From positions 40,450,495-40,514,494 of the forward strand of contig CAMGYJ010000002.1 of the NCBI GenBank assembly GCA_946122785.1: a stretch of 64,000 nucleotides of DNA, read 5' to 3'. Both the position numbers and the translations under genes were made by a program. Origin of the DNA: Linum tenue. Its lineage: Eukaryota > Streptophyta > Magnoliopsida > Malpighiales > Linaceae. Shown here in pieces: positions 1-11,633 of the stretch (within the stretch, counting starts at the first letter, position 1; each line of letters starts with the position of its first letter). The notes below the pieces were generated by a model. The model was not told where the DNA came from and ran no database searches. It was given only the letters and a program-made list of their open reading frames with translations.

Positions 1-1014
1 TTTAAATGTTTACAATTTACACCTCATTTCTACAACTATTAAAAAATAAAAAATAAAACTTAATTTCCTATTATTCCATAAACACCTAAACCTAACCTTT
101 CTCCTCCTCCATCACCTCCGCGGCCGGAAGCAAAACTACCATAAATCCAATCCCGGAACCACACCAAATATCCTAATCACCCCTGATAATTCAACACACC
201 ACGATTACCCTTTTCACTGATGTTTCCTTCTTCAACAACCCTCGATGCTCGCTCATCGTCTTCTTATTCTGCTGCTGCGGTGGCGACAGTTTCGTTGGAA
301 GACTAGGAACAACAAGACACCCATGCAGAACAGTAGCGGTGGTGGGTTCGATTGAAACCCCTCAATTGAACAGGAGCAACAAGACACCCTTCTTTTCGAG
401 GGCATGCTGCAACAAGCCAACCCCTCAATTGAAATTGGCGGCCGGCAGCCGCGCCAGGGACACAATCGTGATGGGACTGAATTTCAGCGAAATAGCCGGT
501 TGGGAGAATTATGTCCAATCCCGAACGGGATGATGATGATCGCTCAAATCGGTAATCGCGTCCACAATTCTCAACCGAACTCCATTGTCGACTAAGTTTC
601 TGGGGGACTTTTTGTCATCCCCGGAAAATGGAAATTGACTGAACAGGGGTCTTCCAAACTCAACTGGAAAAAAGGAGGAAGCTGCCAAAGAGGGTTCTTA
701 GGTGGAGATTGGTGGTGGTGGACAAAACCAAAGTGGAGGGCAATTAGTAGAAATTAGGATTTATATTTTAATGAATTTGTAATGAGGTGGAAATTTGATA
801 GATTAAATTTTATTTTTTTATTATTTTATAATAGCCACGTCACTCATTTAACGGTCAACTATAAAGGTTGACTGCTACATCAGCAAAAGTTAACGGAGAG
901 TGAACAAACTTGAACTATTGAACTAATCATAGTGACCACGATTGGAATTAAATATTTGTAGTGACCATATGTGAACGTTTTTAATAAACCCAATGACCAA
1001 CCTTGCAATTAACC
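1..1014. mobile_element. Right part of a long-TIR Mutator-like element, left end outside window
   Basis: The right arm (about 750-1014) ends in GCAATTAACC and closely matches the arms of the elements at 11634-13022 and 53075-54567. It shares the AT-rich stretch, then the CACGTCACTCATTTAACGG and GTTAACGGAGAG blocks. The first ~110 bases look like the inner part of the left arm in reverse (cacctcatttctaca against tgtaatgaggtgg). The true left end and one target duplication lie before base 1. The middle (about 110-720) is more GC-rich and contains an imperfect internal repeat around ACCCCTCAATTGAA (355-435). It may be captured host DNA, but I do not recognise it. The short ORFs here look fortuitous. 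Confidence 0.7.
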
Positions 1015-2589
1015 ATTTTTTTATTTATTTTGCCAAACTGTATTTATATTTGTATTAATTAAAAATTGAATTAGTTTGTTTTCCGGACGATTGAGAAAAC
1101 TGGTAAACAGGGGACGACGACGGACGAACGAAAAGCTGTTCCTCGATCTCCTTCTCCGACGTTCTCCCAAAATCGATTCGGTGACTTGTTCGTGGCCAAT
1201 ACCCATCTCCAAAATCATCCCGGTGGCTTGTTCAAAGGCGAAGAAATCTGTATCTTCGGGGCCTCTATGATCATCGAAGAGCACTGTCGCCAAGTACCGG
1301 ATCGAGAGACGCCCTCCTTCACCGGCGGTCGCTCCAAAATCATCACTAGTTCGTGCTCGATCCCATCTCCAAGGTCAACCTTACGCGGTGATTGTGGCGT
1401 ACCCAACCCCTTCAGAGTCAGTGCTCTCTATTTTGTACTGTCTAAACTTCCCACGCCTGCTCATCTGTCAGCCAAGACTAACCTCTGCCGAGAGAATTTG
1501 TTCCTATCTCGAGAAATTGAGGTGATATTCTGCTCTTCTAAGTAAGTTATAGCTACTTTAATATTGCGCTTCTTCTCACTATACGTTTCCTTTGAATGGT
1601 TGGAAAGGCTAGGCATCATGACTTGAAACATATATAGAGTCCTCGCAGAACATGATATGGATATTGGAGTGAGGAATCTTTTTGATTGGATGTTAGTATG
1701 GACAAGACAAGATGAATGGGCAACTATGTGTTGACTCATGCATGGAAATACACTAGAAAGCTTGTTGTATGTGTTTGGAGTTTTCTCTCCCGTAGATGTG
1801 GATTATCGAGTGTATTGAAGGGATCTAACACAGGGTACCAATTTCTAGATATATGTACAGTTTGGTGTATGAGAAAGCTAATGGATATATATATATTAGA
1901 TTTTGGCCTCCATTGTAGCAAGATGAGACTGTTTTCCTTCTTAGTCTATTGGAGTTTAGTTAATGTTTAATTCAACTGGTGCATTTTGTTCAATTTGTTA
2001 GCTTGATTATGACGTTTCATATCATATTCTTGTATTCTTTGACAGGTGGTAAGGTTATTGTTTATCTTTAAGGTTTGTTTGAAAGAGAGAGGCTAGACGA
2101 TACAGTTAACAGACCTATAACCTGAGAGGCAGGACCATGGAGTCTTTCTGGTGTCAATTATATCCCTGGCTTGAAAATTTGTGACCTTTACAATTGGCAT
2201 GACCACTCCATCAATTTCAATTTCCGTTCATGTTGGGTTGCTTAATAGACGGTTTTACCATCATGTGAAACTAACTTCTTTCTATGCTTCTTGTAGTTGC
2301 AGGAAAACTGACTCCCGACAGGTACAACTGCCTTGCTCATGCTAGAAGGTAAGCAAACTGTACCATTCATTTCAAACTCAATACTTGCGAGTAAGGATGA
2401 TCAAACTACTCAGGTTGCACTGGTCTTTTTATGAGATGACCTTGCAAAGCATGTAGATTTCTGGCCCAACAATACTTTCTACGACGGGTGCGGATAGTAT
2501 AACAACACTCTTTATGTTGTTATAATAACAACAAGTTTCATTAAGGGCAAAACCGTAAACATACTAAGAATTAATAAAATTAAAATAAA
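1015..2589. other. Unassigned single-copy-looking sequence
   Basis: No gene is recognised. An open frame on + runs at 1186-1545 (119 codons), overlapped by others of similar size, without a known domain. Later parts contain splice-like sites (AGAAGGTAAGC near 2345), so a decayed multi-exon gene is possible. Nothing ties it to a family. Confidence 0.3.
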
Positions 2590-2644
2590 TCATAAAGATG
2601 TTGCACTCCCAAAATCCTTCCCCGTTCTCTCAAACGTCAAACCC
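2590..2644 (+). promoter_or_regulatory. Probable leader or proximal promoter of the broken RPL12 copy
   Basis: A pyrimidine-rich tract (ccttccccgttctctc) followed by AAACCCTAA resembles the leader and telo-box found upstream of plant ribosomal-protein genes. It runs directly into the target site of the Harbinger-like element. If that element is removed, the sequence joins the 36 bases before the RPL12 ATG at 3856. Assignment as the RPL12 leader is inference. Confidence 0.45.
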
Positions 2645-3204
2645 TAAGGGGTCGTTTGTTTCAAGGATTTGGTACATGGATTTGGTACCAAAAAACCAAC
2701 TATCAAGGATTTAGGTACAATCCGTTGTTTGCTTGCACCTTTTTTGGAGACCAAATCCGTGGGCCCCACGGGTTTTAAGGGTCCAAATCCGTGGACCCCA
2801 CGGACTTATAAATCCCACATGTTGATGTGGGATTTGAAATATGGCATAAATCCTTGATGAGATTTTACCCATATACCCTCATGCACTTTTAATATTCCAA
2901 GGTTGTCCTCAAATTTAACTATTATACATTATAATTAACAATAAATGAATAATATAAACGTTCAATTAATGTGCAAACATGAGTTAGATTTTTTATATCA
3001 TTTCTTGTGTTTTAGTTTTCTTTGACCTTTTCATGCAACGTGTAATTCTTTGTTTTCCCGATTCTAATATATGTTGTTATATGTCACTTTTGAAAAGGAG
3101 GACAAAGAATTGGTAATTGATTATGTTATGTTAAAAGTTAAAACGGAATTTTCTCGTTTATTATTATTGTCCATGTGGCAACATTATGCTTATTAGTATG
3201 TATT

Positions 3205-3324
3205 GTCCTTGTTTTGTGTACATATCATAAACATGTCAAACATATAGAAAATGATAGTAAGGTAATTTTGAAGTTTTGTCCTTGTTTTGTGTACATATCA
3301 TAAACATGTCAAACATATAGAAAA
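3205..3324 (+). repeat. Two direct copies of a 47-bp segment, 73-bp period
   Basis: A 47-base segment starting gtccttgttttgtgtacata occurs at 3205-3251 and again at 3278-3324 without visible mismatch, separated by 26 bases. It lies inside the Harbinger-like element and probably reflects a local duplication after insertion. Confidence 0.8.
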
Positions 3325-3337
3325 GGGCAGTACTGTA

Positions 3338-3645
3338 GAGAAATTTTACAATGCTATATAGTATTGGTGCTATAGGTTTTTGCCTTTACGGTACAACTTA
3401 AAATTGTACATTTACATTATGGTACAACTTCAGATTGTACCTATACTTTTTGTACAAATTCTTTTATGGTACAACTTGAACTTGTACCTTTATGTGATGG
3501 TACAATTTCAAGTTGTAAAGTTGTATCATAACATAATGGTACAAATTGCTTTATGGTACAACCTAAACTTATACATTTAATGTTATGGTACAACTTTGAG
3601 TTGTACATTAAAGCACCAATACTATATAGCATAGTAGAAGTGCTC
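3338..3645. mobile_element. Mutator-type MITE, copy 1 (308 bp)
   Basis: Imperfect terminal inverted repeats start GAGAAATTTTACAATGCTAT and end in gcatagtagaagtgctc. The flanks read cagtactgta (3328-3337) and cagtaatgta (3646-3655), a 10-bp duplication with one mismatch. The interior is a run of alternating motifs around GGTACAACTT and AAGTTGTAC, giving strong hairpin potential. A second copy with the same ends and a 9-bp duplication is at 46895-47203. It has no coding capacity. Confidence 0.75.
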
Positions 3646-3855
3646 CAGTAATGTAATTTTTGACTTTAAGTAGTAAATCCCACACTTTTAAATCCATGAT
3701 AAAAACATCCCAACAAACAAAGGATTGTTACAAATCCATGATGCCTCAAATCTTTGATAAATCCTTGGGTTTTTAAATTACAAAACCCTCATTTTTATAT
3801 CCATGAAGCAAACGACCCCTAAAGTACTGTTTGCCTCTGCGCAGCCGCCGTAACC

Positions 3856-3969
3856 ATGCCGCCGAAGTTCGATCTGTCTCAGTTGGTGGACGTCTTTCTC
3901 TGCATGACCGACGGTGAGGTCGAAGCAGCTTCCTTCCTTGTTCCCAAGATCGGTCCGACAAGTGACTAA
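3856..3969 (+). pseudogene. 5' fragment of 60S ribosomal protein L12 (RPL12/uL11)
   Basis: The reading begins [20 protein letters not shown] and continues to VPKIGP, then runs into unrelated sequence and stops after three codons. Plant RPL12 starts MPPKFDPSQ, with a V-G-GEVGAAS-LAPKIGP pattern, and is about 165 residues long, so only the first ~34 codons survive. Several normally conserved positions are changed (P to L, a Gly-to-Asp before GEV, Gly-to-Glu before AAS). This is a truncated, degenerate copy and not a working gene. A Harbinger-like element lies 36 bases upstream of the ATG. Confidence 0.7.
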
Positions 3970-4733
3970 TCAATTAGGGAATGGGGCTTGCGATTTTGTC
4001 GATAGAACTGGAACTCGTTTGGAACTTCGGACGTACGATGCAATGAAGGAGGTAATGGAGAAAGTTGTTCCGATGAAGTCGTGGGATGCGGTGATAGTGG
4101 TGTCGGAGGAGGCTGTAAAGTGTGACGATGGGATTGCAGGTATGACGGGAGAGATGGAGAGCTCTTTGGAACATGGGAAGCAGAGGGTGCCAATGGTGAT
4201 TGACGGCCTGATTTGTTAATTGCGACAAGGGGTGAAGGAAAAGTTCTGTCGGTGGAGTCGCGAGAGGCGGTGGTAGCACCACCTCTTCCTTCCTCGCGTT
4301 CGTAACTGCTGCCGCTCAACATTTTTTTCTTCTTTCTTTCTTATAAAGCTGCCGCTCAACATTATTTCCAAAGGGGAAAAAAGAAATGAAAGAAAGAGAC
4401 AGTATCAGTATGTACCAATATGTGTATAGATTTGCTCCCATTTTATTTCTATAAAAAACGTTCTAGGGGAAATGATTCATTCCCATGCATTTTGGATTGG
4501 TCATTTTATAGTGTAATTTCTCGTATTGGTTCTGAGGGTTGGAGAAAACAAACCATAGTAAATAAACTATATTGATGTACAATGAAGTATTTTGAATGAA
4601 ATGTTTAGTCGTGGCTGATATGAGTTTGGCCGCGGATACTATAACACAAATATTTTTAAAACATAGAAGAAATCTCTTAATGAATACCACAAACACTATA
4701 AAATAAACCACAAAAAGCATACAACAAATTTCC
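3970..4733. other. No recognised gene
   Basis: Overlapping ORFs of about 100 codons occur on both strands (3914-4219 on +, 3966-4322 on -), with no family resemblance. The section after 4320 is AT-rich. A 17-base string gctgccgctcaacattt repeats around 4307 and 4348. Confidence 0.3.
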
Positions 4734-5260
4734 TAATGCAAACCACAAATCTCCTAAAACATATCAGAAATATCACAAAGCAAACCATAAATATTTCTAA
4801 AGCACACAAAAAATCTTCTAATGCAAACCACAAACACGATAAAGCAACCTACAAAAAGTAAACCAAAAACCTCCTAATGCAAACCACACGTCTCCTGAAA
4901 CATACTAGAAACCCCACGAAGCAAACCACAGAATTTCAAAAGCACACCAGAAATCTCATAATCCAAACCACGAACACCGTAAAACAAACCACAAAAACCA
5001 AACCAGAAACCTTCTAATGCAGACTACAAATCTATTAAAACATACCAGAAACTCCACAAAACAAACCAAAAATATTTCGAAAGAATACCAGAAACCTATT
5101 AATGCAAACCACAAATATTATAAAGCAAACCACAAACACGATAAAGCAAACTACAAAAAAACTAAAAACATGAGAAAGCAAACTAAAAAAAAATATAAGA
5201 AACACGAGAAATCAAACCATAAAAACACACAATTAACACGAGAAAGTACATTATAAATCT
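4734..5260. repeat. Degenerate tandem array, ~140-bp period
   Basis: The phrase taatgcaaaccacaa (or a variant) recurs at 4734, 4875 and 5015, a period of 140-141 bases. Each unit carries the same order of sub-motifs: ctcctaaaacatac, cagaaa-ccacaaagcaaacca, then acacgataaagcaaa. A further partial unit runs to about 5260. The A/C-rich, T-poor + strand gives a spurious 79-codon ORF at 5017-5256. Function is unknown; it looks like a small satellite-like array. Confidence 0.65.
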
Positions 5261-7256
5261 ATAATGCAGACCACAAAATCCGGCGACTAGTGATCGTTGA
5301 CTGGACTCCCGCGAGCAGTGATCATTATATAATAATTCGCTACACTTTCATGTGTGTCGCAACATTGCTGTCAGATATGAGAAAGTTCTTTTAAATTTTT
5401 TTTCGTATTTCGACTAAACGACGAGGCTCAAGACTAATTTATAAATTTATATAAATCGGATCACATTCATTCATAAGATAAGAAGATCCTATTTATTAAT
5501 TTCCAAATTTATTTATTCTTTCCTTTTTATGGAAAGTAATCTTCCAAATAGAACAAAAATCCTACTTGTTTTTTTTTGTCCAAAAGCTAGCGCTTCTCTA
5601 ACATTAGGCAGCCAATAATTATTAGTAATAAAAATAAAATAATTAGTTAATTAAAAGGGCTTTGGCAGATAAGTGCAGGTCACGCGCCCTACTCTAAGAA
5701 AGCACGCTCAATACACGCGGGCGGCATGGGTAGAAAAAAATGTAGTGACCATTATGCCCTTCCTTCAATTTTTGGTCTGCAGAAATTCAGTCAACTCATA
5801 AAACTCATAAAACTAAAAAGTATGCAAAAGGGTCGCTTCTCATTGGCTGCCTTATATTGTTATCACCATAACAACAAATATGGTGTTGTTATCGTATCCG
5901 GTCCCTTCTACGACAGCTAGATGTGAAAAAGAATGGCTACCACTGTTGCAGCGGGGAAGGGTTCAGCATTAACATGACAAGATGTAGGTGTCACCACCTC
6001 TCACAACGCGGCTGTACTACATCTGCAGCCACGAGAACTACTTGCAAAAGATAATTATGCATAATTGTAAACACAAGTAAACGGATACACAACCTTGCAA
6101 AAGATAACAAACGCTCAATCAAAGCAAAAAGGGCTTACAACCTACCTATCCCAGTTCATCTTCCATATCAATTACAGAGAGTTGTTCAAAATATACTACT
6201 CTGCCACCACCTTCTCATGCCATTTTCCAAGCCGAGTTGCTCATACTAACTTCTAATAAAAAAAGATTCCTCAATCCGATATGCATATCATGTTCTACGA
6301 GAAGTTAATATATATTGCAAAGACATTATGCCTAGGAATCCAACTGAAAGTAGCTATACCTTACCTTACCTTACAAGAGCAGGAATCCAACTGAAATTAC
6401 CGAGGCTGCAAAGAGATTCTCGTGGCAGAGGTTAGTCCTGGCCAACAGATGAGTGGGTGAGGGAAGTTTTGATATAAAATAGAGAGGACTGACTATGCAG
6501 GGGTCGGGTTCGCCGCAATCGACGCGTAAGATTGACCCTGTAGATGGGATCGACGACGAGGGCAGGAATGATTTGGGAGGGACCGCCGGTGAAGGAGGCT
6601 TCTCTCCCCTTCTCCGACCTGGACTAGTCTTGTATCCGCCGGAGCTGTTTTGATTCTCGTCGGAGCAGTTTCGACCGAGAGAAGGAGATCGACACCAAAC
6701 TGCTCGACTTTCCCTTCGTTTCCTTGGTTTCTGGAGGAAAAAAAAATAAAACTTAACAAAATAATATGGGGAAAACGATGGGAAAAAAATTAACGGAAAG
6801 AATCCGTCCGTTTGGGTACGGCGTCGGTTCGGGCCAATTCCAATAGGTCAATAGGCTTTGGGCTCAAATTAAATAAACCAGTCAGGCCATGTCAGCGCCA
6901 CGTGGCCCAATCAGAAATGGCGTCACCGGTGCCGCACTTTTTAGCGCGGCACTGTAGTATCGGCCTTGTTTTGTCGGTTAGCTATTTTTCCTCGAAAAAC
7001 AAGGGTTACATGAAAAGTAAGAGATATGATATATTGATATTTATACTGGTTTAACAATTTAATAATACTAAATACATGGTTAGTAAAATATGGTACGGAA
7101 AATTTATGTATGAAATATGTATGAGTATTATACTTCATCTTTAACCTAAAGTTACATTTAATAGTACTTTAATAGTCTTAAATATATAAGATTAATTATT
7201 TTAAAAATAAATAAATATATAAATAATAGTAAAGTTAACAATTAAATTTTTTTTTT
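5261..7256. other. Intergenic, nothing recognised
   Basis: AT-rich sequence with short ORFs only (64-88 codons on either strand). I see no domain, RNA gene or clear transposon ends. Confidence 0.3.
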
Positions 7257-7657
7257 GTTAGTAGCATAATGTGCTCCTCTACTACGAACCTTTTTTAAAT
7301 GTGTCCCTCTACTATGTTTCACGTCAAATATGCCCATCTACTTCGAATTTCTTACCAAACATACCCTTCTCTCATATTTTCCATCCCAAATTTGTTAGTT
7401 TCGGTTGAACCATTAACCAATTCAATTGAAATGACAATTTTACCCCTAAAGTTCTACCTAACCAGCGCCACTATGATCTATCTTGGTCTCCTTGTATATC
7501 ACTTCGTCTTCCAAAACTAACAGATGTTGGATGGAAAATCTAACAGAAGGACAAATTTGGGATACATTCAAAGTAGATGGGCATATTTGAGTTGAAACAT
7601 GGTAGAGGGGCACGTTTGAGAAAAGTCTATAGTAGATGGGCAAATTATACTATTAAC
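7257..7657. mobile_element. Inverted-repeat element, Mutator-like MITE
   Basis: The two arms (about 7257-7370 and 7545-7657) are inverted copies. The left reads gttagtagcataatgtgctc; the right, in reverse complement, reads gttaatagtataatttgccc, and similarity continues for about 110 bases through ATGCCCATCTACTT blocks. The loop is short and non-coding. The outer end GGGTTAATAG resembles the ends of the longer Mutator-like elements here. I could not identify a clean target duplication. Confidence 0.55.
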
Positions 7658-8558
7658 CCTTCTAAATTAAAGCAGTAAAATCTTCAATTATGTTTGATAT
7701 GGGTTTGAATGCTCCCCACTAATAGCAGAACTAATAACAAGGAGCGATTAATCAAAGCGACATGGAGAGCGGCGTCAGCCACCAGAAAATGAAGCCAACT
7801 GAGAATGAGGGTTCATCGCTAGTCAGATGAACCGGGGTTGAATGGCGGCAGGGAATTGGAGGGATTGCCGCCCGGAAAGGAGTCTGATGATGGCAGGACA
7901 TGTGGTCAGCGTAGACAGTGAGGAGGGCCGCCGCCGCTCTCGTTGTGAGGAGATGAAACACAATTAGGGATTGTAAGGGAAGACGGTTCAGAGAGTTCCG
8001 ATTAAGAAACCCAATATGTAATCATCGAGACCGAATACCCCGAGTTTTAGTTGATCGGCAGCAGAGCGACGTTCTGACTCTAGAGTTCTTATGATGAAGG
8101 TGTTTTGAAGTACAAGTTCTTGTCACTAAAAAAACAAGTTCTTGGCGGCAGCACCAGTGATTTCTTTCCAGAGGTGGAAGATTGACGTTCTTTCAAACTG
8201 TTTAGGCCATGTTCCTTATCAAGGGTCAGCTCAAAAACTCAAATCAAATAGGGGTCAATGCACGTTCTTCCTCGCACTTATGGTTTATTAGGTCAAAGGT
8301 CTTAATGTTATCTTTCACTTCGTTAACCAAATGAGGTGGTAGTTTATTTTAGGTCTCCGGCTTCCGGGGGGGGGGGGGCGATTCAGGTCCAGAAGAAATC
8401 TTGGTCGCTTCGACCTCACCCATTTCCCTGAATAAGGCATCCAATTGGGTGCTTTGACCAAATATTATATTTGATGCCAATGGACGAGCGGGTGGAATTT
8501 TGCTATTATGGGAATTCAAGGCGCTGAAAGCCCTCTATTCGGACGAAGATTTATCATA
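7658..8558. other. Intergenic, with a 13-G run
   Basis: No gene is recognised. A run of 13 G sits at 8366-8378. ORFs are short and without family resemblance. Confidence 0.3.
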
Positions 8559-8915
8559 TGTGTGTAGAATTTGATGATGCGGAATTGGAACAACACACGA
8601 ACACGAGATTTTACGTGGTATCCTCGATCGATTGATTGATCGAGACTAATCCACGGTGAGCTCGAACGAGCTCACGGCTAACGTTTTATTGAACGACTAC
8701 ATTGTGACCGACTAGCTTACCACAAGACTTGGTAGCTTAGTTCTTAAATAGAAAAGGTTTAGGCTTTAATCCTTGCACAGCCGTGACCTTGGCTTGACAA
8801 GAAAGGAATACAAAACCAAAATGGACAAGGAGAACTAATGGTTATTTACTACAATTAGAGTTCTTACTCCAATTGGACTTGTAACTAACTGAGATTAGTT
8901 CCAACGAGTCCAACA
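8559..8915 (-). mobile_element. 3' LTR of a minus-strand LTR retrotransposon remnant
   Basis: Read on the minus strand, a purine tract CTTGAGGGGGAG (8916-8927) is immediately followed by TGTTGGACTCG at 8915. This is the layout of a polypurine tract and the start of a 3' LTR. The segment ends near 8559 with ...CTACACACA. Internal sequence (gattttacgtggtatcctcg on +) is typical of copia-type LTRs. A second similar purine tract (TTGAGGGGGAG on -) lies near 9172-9182, in remnant internal sequence. No polymerase domain survives and no matching 5' LTR is seen. Confidence 0.55.
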
Positions 8916-9405
8916 CTCCCCCTCAAGCGAAGACATGAATGACAAGAATGTCGAGCTTGAAGAAGTAAATGTGAAGAACAAGCATGATGGCTTGAACCAC
9001 AAAACTCGAGATGAATAACATCTCAGACGAGGTTGATTGGAGACGACTGACTCTCTCTGAACAACCTGATGATGGAGACGATTGACTGCGTCTCTTGAAC
9101 TTGAACACACCTGGTACATCGCGGTCGACCTGATGATTGAGTTAGTCGACCGACGTATGTTGACCTCCTATTCTCCCCCTCAAGCTGGAGCATGAACAAC
9201 GTGAATGCCCATCTTGAAAAGCGATGAATGATTGATATGCGCCCAATACTGAACCGGAAGAGGGGACGACCATTTCTTGGATCGTGAATGCCAGCTGGAC
9301 GATGAAGGGACGATTACCACTTTGATTGTACTACCTTTTGAACGCCAGGGGACGACCATTTGATGGATCGTGAATGCCTCGACCTGATACTTGACTACAT
9401 TTGAT

Positions 9406-9704
9406 GGACCAAGTGGTTAGTTCGCTAACATGGTATCAGAGCCTAGAACCAAAAGGTCATGGTTTCGAATCCTCATAACGACCCCCATTTCATGCCAATT
9501 CGTTTAGCACAAGGAATGGTATGTCCAACCTGTGCAAACTAAAGCCTCGTGGTTTGGCAGCACAAGGGTTCAACCTGTGCAAACCGTAAAAATCCACAAT
9601 TCGGCATCGGCTTTCGTTTGAGGGGGCGTATAAGAGGTTAAAAGGCTTAACTATCCCTTTCCCAACAACTCGAGTTATTGGGACCAAGTGGTTAGTTCGC
9701 TAAC
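9406..9704 (+). mobile_element. TRIM-like miniature retrotransposon remnant
   Basis: TGGTATCAGAGC at 9432-9443 matches the initiator-Met tRNA primer site used by plant LTR elements and directly follows ...CGCTAACA. A purine tract gagggggcg (about 9620-9628) precedes a segment ending in the same ~24 bases, gaccaagtggttagttcgctaaca, at 9681-9704. The order LTR end, primer site, ~190 bp non-coding, purine tract, LTR is that of a TRIM. The 5' LTR would be truncated or replaced. The alternative is a tRNA-derived SINE, because box A-like and box B-like motifs (ggtttcgaatcc) are also present. Confidence 0.4.
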
Positions 9705-9974
9705 AATGTGAGCCCGAAGTAACGAAGTTGCTCGACTGAAAGGAGAGGGAGGGAATATATGAGCCCGAAGGAACCTTGCGATGGACGTTTTTGGGAGGGC
9801 GGCGATACTCTTTTGACGAAGATGGTAGAGGATTATTAGGAATTTTTGCCAGCGTTGTTTTGCTTATGTTTATTTGGTTTAATAAGGTTAATTAAGTAAT
9901 TTAATGTTTTAAATTAGAGCGATAAAAGAAAAACAAGGGCAATGTTCAGCCGTCCAACTATTTAATGACCAGTA

Positions 9975-10585
9975 AGATGTAAGGATGACAATTTCGACCT
10001 GACCCCTTTTACCCAACCTGTTTGGCCTGTTTTGGGGTGGGTACGACCCGCCCTGTAGGCGGAGCGGGCATGAGTATTCTAATCGATTCAACTTGCCCTG
10101 ACCCGCCCCATTCTCGACCTGTTCTTGCCTAAATTACCTGTAATCTTAGTAAAAAAAAACGAACAAGGGATTGGTCTAGTGGTAATACCACTAGCCATGA
10201 ACCTGGAGGTCTCAGGTTCAAGTCCCTTAAGTAGTACCTAATAATAAAAAATTAACCTATATCACCCTTATCTATAAAAAAAAAAACTTAGTCAAAATAC
10301 TTAGGATTTTCCTTTTATTACATCATATTTTAGCTATACTAAAGTTGTAAATTAGTGAAAATCAATTTCTCTAATAATTCAACTACATTTTGTCATAATA
10401 TGGTTTGTTTTATTGGTCTTATAATGAAGTTAACAAATATTTCTAATATTTTTCATATAAATTGCATGCACATTGCGCCGTACTGCCCCGACCCGTGATC
10501 CTGATAAATTATCCAACCTAAATTCGACCTGCTACGGAGCGAATCGTGATACCCGTATGAAACCTGTCCATTATCATTCCTACTT
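9975..10585. mobile_element. hAT-like non-autonomous element, ends degenerate
   Basis: The left end taaggatgacaatttcgacctg and the right end (read in reverse) taggaatgataatggacagg are related. Both are followed by repeated ACCTG/ACCCGCCC motifs of the GACCCG-rich MITE type. Flanking octamers agree only partly, so the class call is tentative. A SINE (10161-10286) is inserted in it. Confidence 0.45.
10161..10286 (+). mobile_element. tRNA-derived SINE
   Basis: The head gggattggtctagtggtaat has a box A-like TGGTCTAGTGG, and box B-like GGTTCAAGTCC lies about 45 bases further on, as in plant tRNA-derived SINEs. The element ends in an A-run (about 10276-10286) and is bordered by cttagtaaaaa (10145) and cttagtcaaaa (10287), an 11-bp target duplication with one mismatch. 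It is not a functional tRNA because there is no acceptor-stem pairing. Confidence 0.65.
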
Positions 10586-10933
10586 GGATGACCATATTTG
10601 GGTTACCCACTGTTAGGGGGAGTGGGAAAATAGGCGTACTACTGCGAGATTCATGTGGGGAACAGACAAGTGGACAAACCTACGTTAACGTAAGAGGAGG
10701 AGCGATTGATAAGGATTGGGGAACCGGAATCGGTTGCAAGAAGAAGAAAAACTCGGTTCCTGCTGCAAATTGCCCAAGTTGTTCTAATTAATTTGACTAA
10801 GAGAGACAAAATTGCAAACAACCACATAGTGACGTGAGGAATTAAAGGTATTTATTATTAATTAATATATTAATATGTTCAGTTTTGTAGTGTAGCCCCG
10901 TAGGCAAATTTGACTCACCATGCCAGTTGGATT

Positions 10934-11523
10934 TAGGGCTGCAAATGAGCCAAGCCACTCGCGAGCAATTCGTCGTTCGAATCGGAAAAAATTCGTTCGA
11001 TATTCGACGACCGGCTCGTTAGTAAACGAGCCAAACTTGAGCTAGGCCATGCTCGGCTTGATAAGCTCGTGAGCTAGCTTGACTCGGTGGCTTGTTGAGC
11101 TAAGCTCGCGAGCTGGCTTGTTTAAAGCTTGTGGAAGGATTATTAATTACTTTTTTGAACATGAAAATTATTTTGTTAATAAGGATGTGTATAGAAGTTA
11201 GATGTTATTTTTAGGTTCTAGTGTTCTTTTTATCATTTTTAATTTCTAATGTTCTTATTTGTACACATTTTTCAGCAAGAATTGTTTCAAATTGAGCTTA
11301 TCTTGAGTCGAGCTTGTACTCAGCTTGACAAGCTGTGTTAATGAGCATTTACTGTGCTCTATCGAGCCGAGCTCGAGCTGGATTATTTTTAATCGAGTCG
11401 AGCTCGAGCTCGAGTTGGATGATCAAAATTCGAGTTTGAGCCGAGCTCGAGCTAAAAAATTTATAAACGAGCGAGCTCAAACTAAGCAAAAACTCGACTT
11501 GACTTGGCTCGTTTGCAGCCCTA
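10934..11523. mobile_element. hAT MITE, TSD GTTGGATT
   Basis: The termini are TAGGGCTGCAAATGAGCC and (reverse complement) TAGGGCTGCAAACGAGCC, with exact 8-bp duplications GTTGGATT at 10926-10933 and 11524-11531. The interior is rich in GAGCTCGAGC-type palindromes, making long hairpins. A 74-codon ORF inside is a by-product. The 8-bp duplication and TAGGG ends are typical of hAT. Confidence 0.9.
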
Positions 11524-11633
11524 GTTGGATTATATTCGAGCGGCGGTAAGCCCCTGCCCCCGTTCTTTCTAAATTAAATTCTGAAGTTGGACTCATTATA
11601 ATTTTTTTTTTTCTTTACATAGTATTAAAATAG

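Larger units (their letters stand above)
2648..3819. mobile_element. PIF/Harbinger-like non-autonomous element, TSD TAA
   Basis: The termini are GGGGTCGTTTG and CAAACGACCCC, flanked by TAA at 2645-2647 and 3820-3822. A 3-bp TAA target duplication fits PIF/Harbinger elements. Subterminal sequence is also inverted (caaggatttggta against aaatccttgggt; catggattt against aaatccatg). There is no transposase ORF. The interior carries a 73-bp-period partial repeat and a nested Mutator-type MITE (3338-3645). The element sits between a putative RPL12 leader and its ATG. Confidence 0.75.

Noticed and set aside
9407..9480. Functional tRNA gene from box A and box B-like motifs
   Set aside because: No acceptor-stem pairing; the TGGTATCAGAGC primer-site context explains it better as a retroelement part.
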